Below are positions 49,401 to 55,400 of a stretch of DNA of 64,000 bases, piece by piece. This stretch comes from Malurus cyaneus samueli (taxonomy: Eukaryota; Chordata; Aves; Passeriformes; Maluridae): NCBI GenBank assembly GCA_009741485.1, contig VKON01002321.1, forward strand, positions 418,704-482,703, written 5' to 3'. The notes under the pieces were generated by a model that saw only the letters and a list, made by a program, of their open reading frames with translations, did not search any database and was not told where the DNA came from. A program made the position numbers and the translations under genes. The first letter of the stretch is position 1, and every line of letters begins with the position of its first letter.

Positions 49401-52400
49401 CTACAAAAGGCAGGCAGCCGGAGCCCTGCGTGCCTGCCGGAAAAAAAAAAAAATGAAAAAGAGGAAAAAAAAAAAGAAATTAAAAGGAAAAACGCTGTTT
49501 GAGGATGCAGGGAAACGGGGCGGAGAAGGAGGGATTGCTGCTGCCCGGTGAAACAGCCGGCAGACAGCCTCGGGTGGGGAATCCGGAGCGGCTCTGAGCT
49601 CCCAGTCCAGTCCTCCCCCCGCCTCTGAAAGCAGAAAAACCCCGTTTAAATCTCCGACATCTCTGCTGGTTATTTTGGGTGCAGCTTTTTTGGGTGCCCG
49701 GCTGTGCTGGGGAGCTGGAGTTGGGCACTGTTAGGAACACAAAACTTGGCCCTTTAGCTCCTTTCAGCAGAGGGGTTTGTTATTACCTCAGTGTCAATTT
49801 TTTTTTTTTTTTTCCTTCTTTCCACAAGAAATCTGACACTGGGAGTTTCAAAAGCAGGGAAAGCAAAGCAGACTCCGATCTGCACCTTGATTTAACCTCA
49901 GCAGTAAAACTCTCCAGCTACTTTTCTTCCATGATAAAACAGACAGCAAGACTCCTTTTTGGAGACTTGGGAAGTGCAGTAAAACCCAAAAACCAGGCTC
50001 GAGGTGTTTGGATTTGGGGGAATGAGCTGAGCTTTGTTAGCCCTTAAGGAGCCATGTGAGCTGGGGCAGAGCCCCTAATAAAAAGGCAAAGGGGAGACAG
50101 GCAAGGTTTGGGTCCTGGCAGGAGTAAAGAGTGCTCAGCAGGAAGGTCTGGAGCAGCTGGAGAAGCTGTTACTAGAGGGAGTAAAGCAGGAGGAGGCAGC
50201 AGGAGGATGCTGTCAGTGTCCCAGGAGGGGTTCATGTGGCAGTGTCTCGGCTTCAGGAGCCTCACACGCTCGTGTTTGCTGCTTTGCAGCCCTGTCCTGG
50301 CCCTTCAGAGCTCTGTGGGGACACAAGGGAGCATCAAACAGGGCCTTAGGTGGGTTCTGTTCACACAGCAGCTGATGTCCCACTCACCATTTTTTTGGGA
50401 AATAACTTTGCCATAAAACTGCTGTTGGGGACCTTTCCCTGCTGCTTTGTCACTGCCACAGCGTCCCCACCTCCCCTGGCAGGGGACACCTTCTGGGGAG
50501 CTGCTGTAACCTCGGAACAGGCAGTGACTGGTGCCTAATGGAAACATTTAGCATAAATTCCACTTAATGGGGAAGTGTTTTGGTCTTTGCCAAGCGATTA
50601 AGTGTATATGAAATATGCATGAAATTCTAATTTGTCCTCCTAATATGTGAGGTGCCAAATGAAGTCCAGGAGGGGAAAACTGGAGCCAAGACGTAGCAGA
50701 GGCTGCTTGTAGCTGTGGTTAAGGTAGTTAATGTTTCTAGCTTTGCTCGTGGTGTGTATTTATTTCTTTGCTAACAGCATTTGCAGCAAACGAATGCCCT
50801 GCAGGAAGGGGATGAGAAGAAGACAGCCCCTGGAGCTGCCATCTGAGAGCAGGTAGGAGCTGCAGGGATGCAGCTGGAGCCTGAGTGTTCCAGGCTGGGC
50901 TGGCAGAAGGAATGTCTGGGAGATGAGATGGAAATATTGCCCTGCTGCGCCTGGGGAGGTGATGACTGTCAGTGCACGTTTAGAGCGCAGGGCTGAGCTC
51001 CTCGAGTGCCCAGAGCTGAGAAAAAAACCTGATCCGTGTTCTTTGGAAATGCCTAAACACCAGCTTCCCTTCCTGGCACATCCCTCTTGGATGTGGAAAG
51101 TTTAGATTGAAAGTTTGGGGAAGGATTTTGGTTAAGGAGGTGTCTTATGACAAATATGAGAGCCCCTGGCTCCAGCATGGTCAGGGGATGAGTGACTGCA
51201 GGGACAGCTCTCTGGAGCTGCTCTCGAGTCCTCCCATCACCAGAGAACTCCAAATCCCAGCCTGGAGCCCATGCTCCGTGCTGAAACCCCACTGTTGGCT
51301 GTAGGGAGCCACCACCAGCAGAAATTTTGCTTGCTGGCTGATTTGCAGCAGCAGTGACAAGTGACAGGACAGCACTGGGGGCTGTTTTTGGTGTCCCTTT
51401 GGTCTGGGAGCTCACTGTGTGTAAATCCCTGGGTTTGCTCTGCTGAGGATGAATTTTCTTTGCTCCAGCTCGCGATTCCCTGGGAGGTGACAAGCTGTGA
51501 CAGCTCAGGGGCTGAGCTCAGCACTGTGTGCACAACAGAGGTTCTTAGGGATCACCTGGGTGCTCTCCCCTCCTGCAGCTGGCCTACAAACAAACGCAGC
51601 TCCTGGGAAATTTGTGAATCATTAATGAGCTATTACTACGGTTTGGTGAGTGAGGGTGGCAAAGAGCAAGGGTCCTCTGTGGCTGCTGAAACCATCCAAG
51701 TGTTGCCACCAGCTTGGATCACAGCTTCAGGGCTGCCAGGATATGGGGAGAAGGAAAATGAGCGAAATATTCCGCTCCCAGCAGCTGGAGGAGAGTGAGG
51801 ATGGGGCTGAAGGAGGGGTCAAAAGCAAAGCGCACACACAAGGTGCTCTCACCCTGCTCCTCCTCATTCCAGCTCGCTGGGAGCCGCAGAGTACAAGTGC
51901 CAGGCCTTTCTGTCCCCATTCCCGTGCCTCCCCACAGCAGGGCTTACACAAGAGCCCAGCCCAGGGTGCCACGGGTGGCTCTGCACATCACATTCCCCAG
52001 CACAGCTCCGTTACCGCGCCTTCTGCTCCGCTCCCGAGCATCTGCTTCCAGCCCTGCCGCGGGAGCTGAAAATACAGCCTGTGCCTGCGCCTGCCTGTGG
52101 CTCGGACTGAAAATGCCAGGGTCTGAAATCATTGATACGAAACACGGGTGACTCATTTCGGAGAGCGCCAGGCCCCCGTGTTAATTTTGTTAATACGGAA
52201 ATCATCCGCTGCCTGGCGGGGCTGTTTTCTCTCTGCCGCCGCCAAGAGAGCTCTCCCCGAGCTGTTGTTTGCAGGAGAATGGGAAAGGTAATGGAGGGGG
52301 GAAGATTGGGGTCAGGGCAGGAATCCAGAAACAACCCCAGAAACGACCTGGGCTCTCTTAAATTGGTCAAGGGAATGGAGGCTGCCCCAGCAGATTTGGG

Positions 52401-55400
52401 AAATGCTGATAAAATTCACTTCCCCATAATGAATGGGTGGCAGAGAAGGTCCGAAGTGTGTTTTTCCAGCTCTGGAAAGCTTGAGCGATGCCCCTGGGAC
52501 ACCACAACCCTCGCAGGATCTGTGAGGGAGCTGCTGGAGGGGAAAAACAATGAAGAAAACCACAAAAACCTCTCCCAGGCACCACGGTGCCAGGAGCAGG
52601 AGCTGTGTGGCTTCCAGAGATCAAGCTCCGGCACTAAACAATGCCAGGAGTGAGAAAACCTTCTCAGGGTGGTCATGAATGACCCAGAACGGGGAGGGAG
52701 AGCTGCTGACACAAAGAAGGAGGAAAAGGACGTGGCTGGGATGTGTTGTCCCCACCCAGGGCACCTCCAGAAGGTTAAAGGCTGGCCTGGGCTCTGCCAG
52801 GCTGGCAAAGTAGGTCAAAATGAAGCACGGTTCAATTGTGAGGCAGCGTGCCTGATGTCTGCGTTCCCATGGCTGGATGGCATTCACCCCGAGCACTCTG
52901 TGCTCCTCTCGGAGTTTGGCACCATGAGAGGAGGTTATCTGAGGTCCCCATCAGTGCAGAGGGGTGGGGGCAATGTCAGGGTCAAGTGCTGGGCTGATAA
53001 GAGGTCAGTTCGTAGCAAGTGGCCCGGAAATGATGAAAACTTGGTGTTTTTCCTCAAAGGCAGGGTGGTTATCAGCAGGAAAGGGGAGGTTGGGAGCTGT
53101 CAAGTGGGTCCCCCAGAAAGGGAAGAGAAGAATTAGGGCAGCACTAACGCTGATTCAGGGGACAGGGAGGCACAGGGGTGACAGCCACATGCAGGTTTTG
53201 GGCACGGGGAGAGGCAGATGAGATGTCTTTTGTCCCAGCATGATTTAGGACAAACATTTCTTTCCAGCCCCATGCTTTTGGGGGTGTTTTTGGGTGAAAA
53301 AGGGGAAGGATGTGTGCAGGTAAAGGTTCGATGTTTCAGCAGCATGAAGGATCTCGTAACTCCTCTCTCCCCCTGAGCAGCAGAGCCAGGCTGGGCTCCT
53401 GCCCCAGCATTTTTCCTCCCTGTCTGCCACAGTCATGACACAGCTCTCACCACACAGCCGTCCCCATGGTCACCCTGCACGCACCCAGGCAGCCAAAGCA
53501 GCTGCTCCTCTCTCCCTTGTCGGGTGCAGCCCGTGAGGTTTGGGGCTGGTTCACACCCAGCAGCCTGGATTTACAGGGGATGGTGGGGAGGCTCCGTGGA
53601 AATGTGAAATCCTGGAGCCAGGCCCTGTCCCTGGGTCTGAGCAGGGATGTGCAGGGGGGAGCACCAAGGTTGTGAGGGGACAGGAGGGTGGGTGGCACAT
53701 CAGCCACTGCACGGTGGCCAGGGTCTCGTGCCAGGAGCCAGGAGGGCAGGGTGAGGTGCCACGGGTGTGGAAGGGGCTCAGGGGGCACTGCTGGCCCTGA
53801 GGGGTGACATTTTCCTGCCCTGGGGATGCTTCTGTGCTGTCGGTGACAACCTAGGAAAGTCCTGTCTCGTGTCAGTGCTTCAAACAGTCTGTCCATTGTA
53901 ACCCTGACCAACGATCCCGCAGAGGTGAGGGCTGTGCGAGGGAACAAAACCTGCTCTGTCTCCAAGCTGACCGTCTCCAGAGTCAGGCATTTGCTCTCCT
54001 GATTGCTGCTGCTTCAGAGTCAGAAAAAAAACCCAAAGAAAAGCTGCATTTGGGTTAAGGCTGCTGGTCCTGTTGTTTGGTGACGTTCCCGAAAAGTTTT
54101 GCTGCAGCCTGCCCAGTGGGGCTGCAATCAGAGGGTCCAGAAAAGAATTCAAGTGACATCCTGTGCTTGTGCTTTTGGTGTCCAAGGCAAGAGGGCTCTG
54201 AGCCTGTTCCTGACGGTGCTGAGTAAGCTGTGCTTGGCTCCTGAGGAGCTACAAAGGCTTTGGATGCTCTTCCCCTGCTTGGTTCCAGACAGAGCGATGC
54301 ATCCCTCCCGCCGGTCCCCCAATGACATCACCCACGCCAGCCACAAACGCTGCTTTCCCCCGCCCCTGAGCCGAGCCTGGGCTCTCAGCTGTCCCACCAG
54401 CCTCTTTCAGGAGCACTCTGGAGAGCCAGGGAAGGGCAGGGAGTTTTGGGGCAGGAGCCAGTGCGTAGCATATGGCCGAGTGCCCTGCCAAAGGCACGGG
54501 AGCGCGATGTGTCCCAGATAAGGCACCGCAGTGACACGGCACGAGGATGCTCGCTCCAAGCACTGCCCCTTATGCTGATGTCCCTGAGTGAGAGAGGAGT
54601 GCTTTGACTGCACGATTTGCACTGTGCTGGAGTGCCAGAGAGCTGGGGGAGGGAGGGTCATGGGGATTGTTGGGTGCTTGTGACCGGGCACGAGACCCCT
54701 GAGCATGGCGCTGCGTGGCTTTGCTGCTTCCCAGGCTTAGTAACTCGTGTGGCCAGGTCTGTAAAGGAGCCTAGGACACACAGGGTCCCTCTCACCCCTT
54801 TTATTAAAGCAGACCCCGATTTAAAGCGCTGTAGCGCTTGGGAGAACTCAGAACTGTTGTTCAGTCCCAAACAACTCTTCCTGGTGACACACCTGGGCTG
54901 TAAAATCTGTGTCCTGCCCCAAAGCAGAGGAAAAAACAGGTTCTGTGTGCTCTGCTGCCAGCGAGAGCAGCTCCACTCCCCAGGCAAATCCCCTCTGGGA
55001 GCTGGAGGCAATGAGAAAAGCCCAAACAGTGGCAAATGGTTGAACTCCCACTGTTTCCTATTAGTCCTGTCCCGGGCAGTGACAGGGTTACCGCGCCCTC
55101 CTGGATCTGCAGCTCCGTGTCCGGGTGACAGGGACATTCCTGCCACAGCAGCTCTCTACCTGCCGGGTGGGCTGGCTGGAAAGCACGGGGAGACAGAAGG
55201 GAAAGTGCCACCAGTGTGGATGAGAGACAAGTGTCATGTTTTCTTCTAAAACGGGCTAGCTGTGTTATGCTAAAAACAGCCGAGCTGAGGAGGTAGAGGA
55301 GGCGAAGCAGATTTTCAAGGGGAGGAGGAACAGCTTTTCCCTAAACAAGGGAACAGAAGGGCTTTAGGAGCAGCAGCAGCCCTGCATGTGCCCCTCCAGC

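Noticed and set aside
52860..52930. A DGIHP peptide reminiscent of CR1 reverse transcriptase
   Set aside because: The match is five residues, with no neighbouring conserved motif; not enough to call a LINE fragment.
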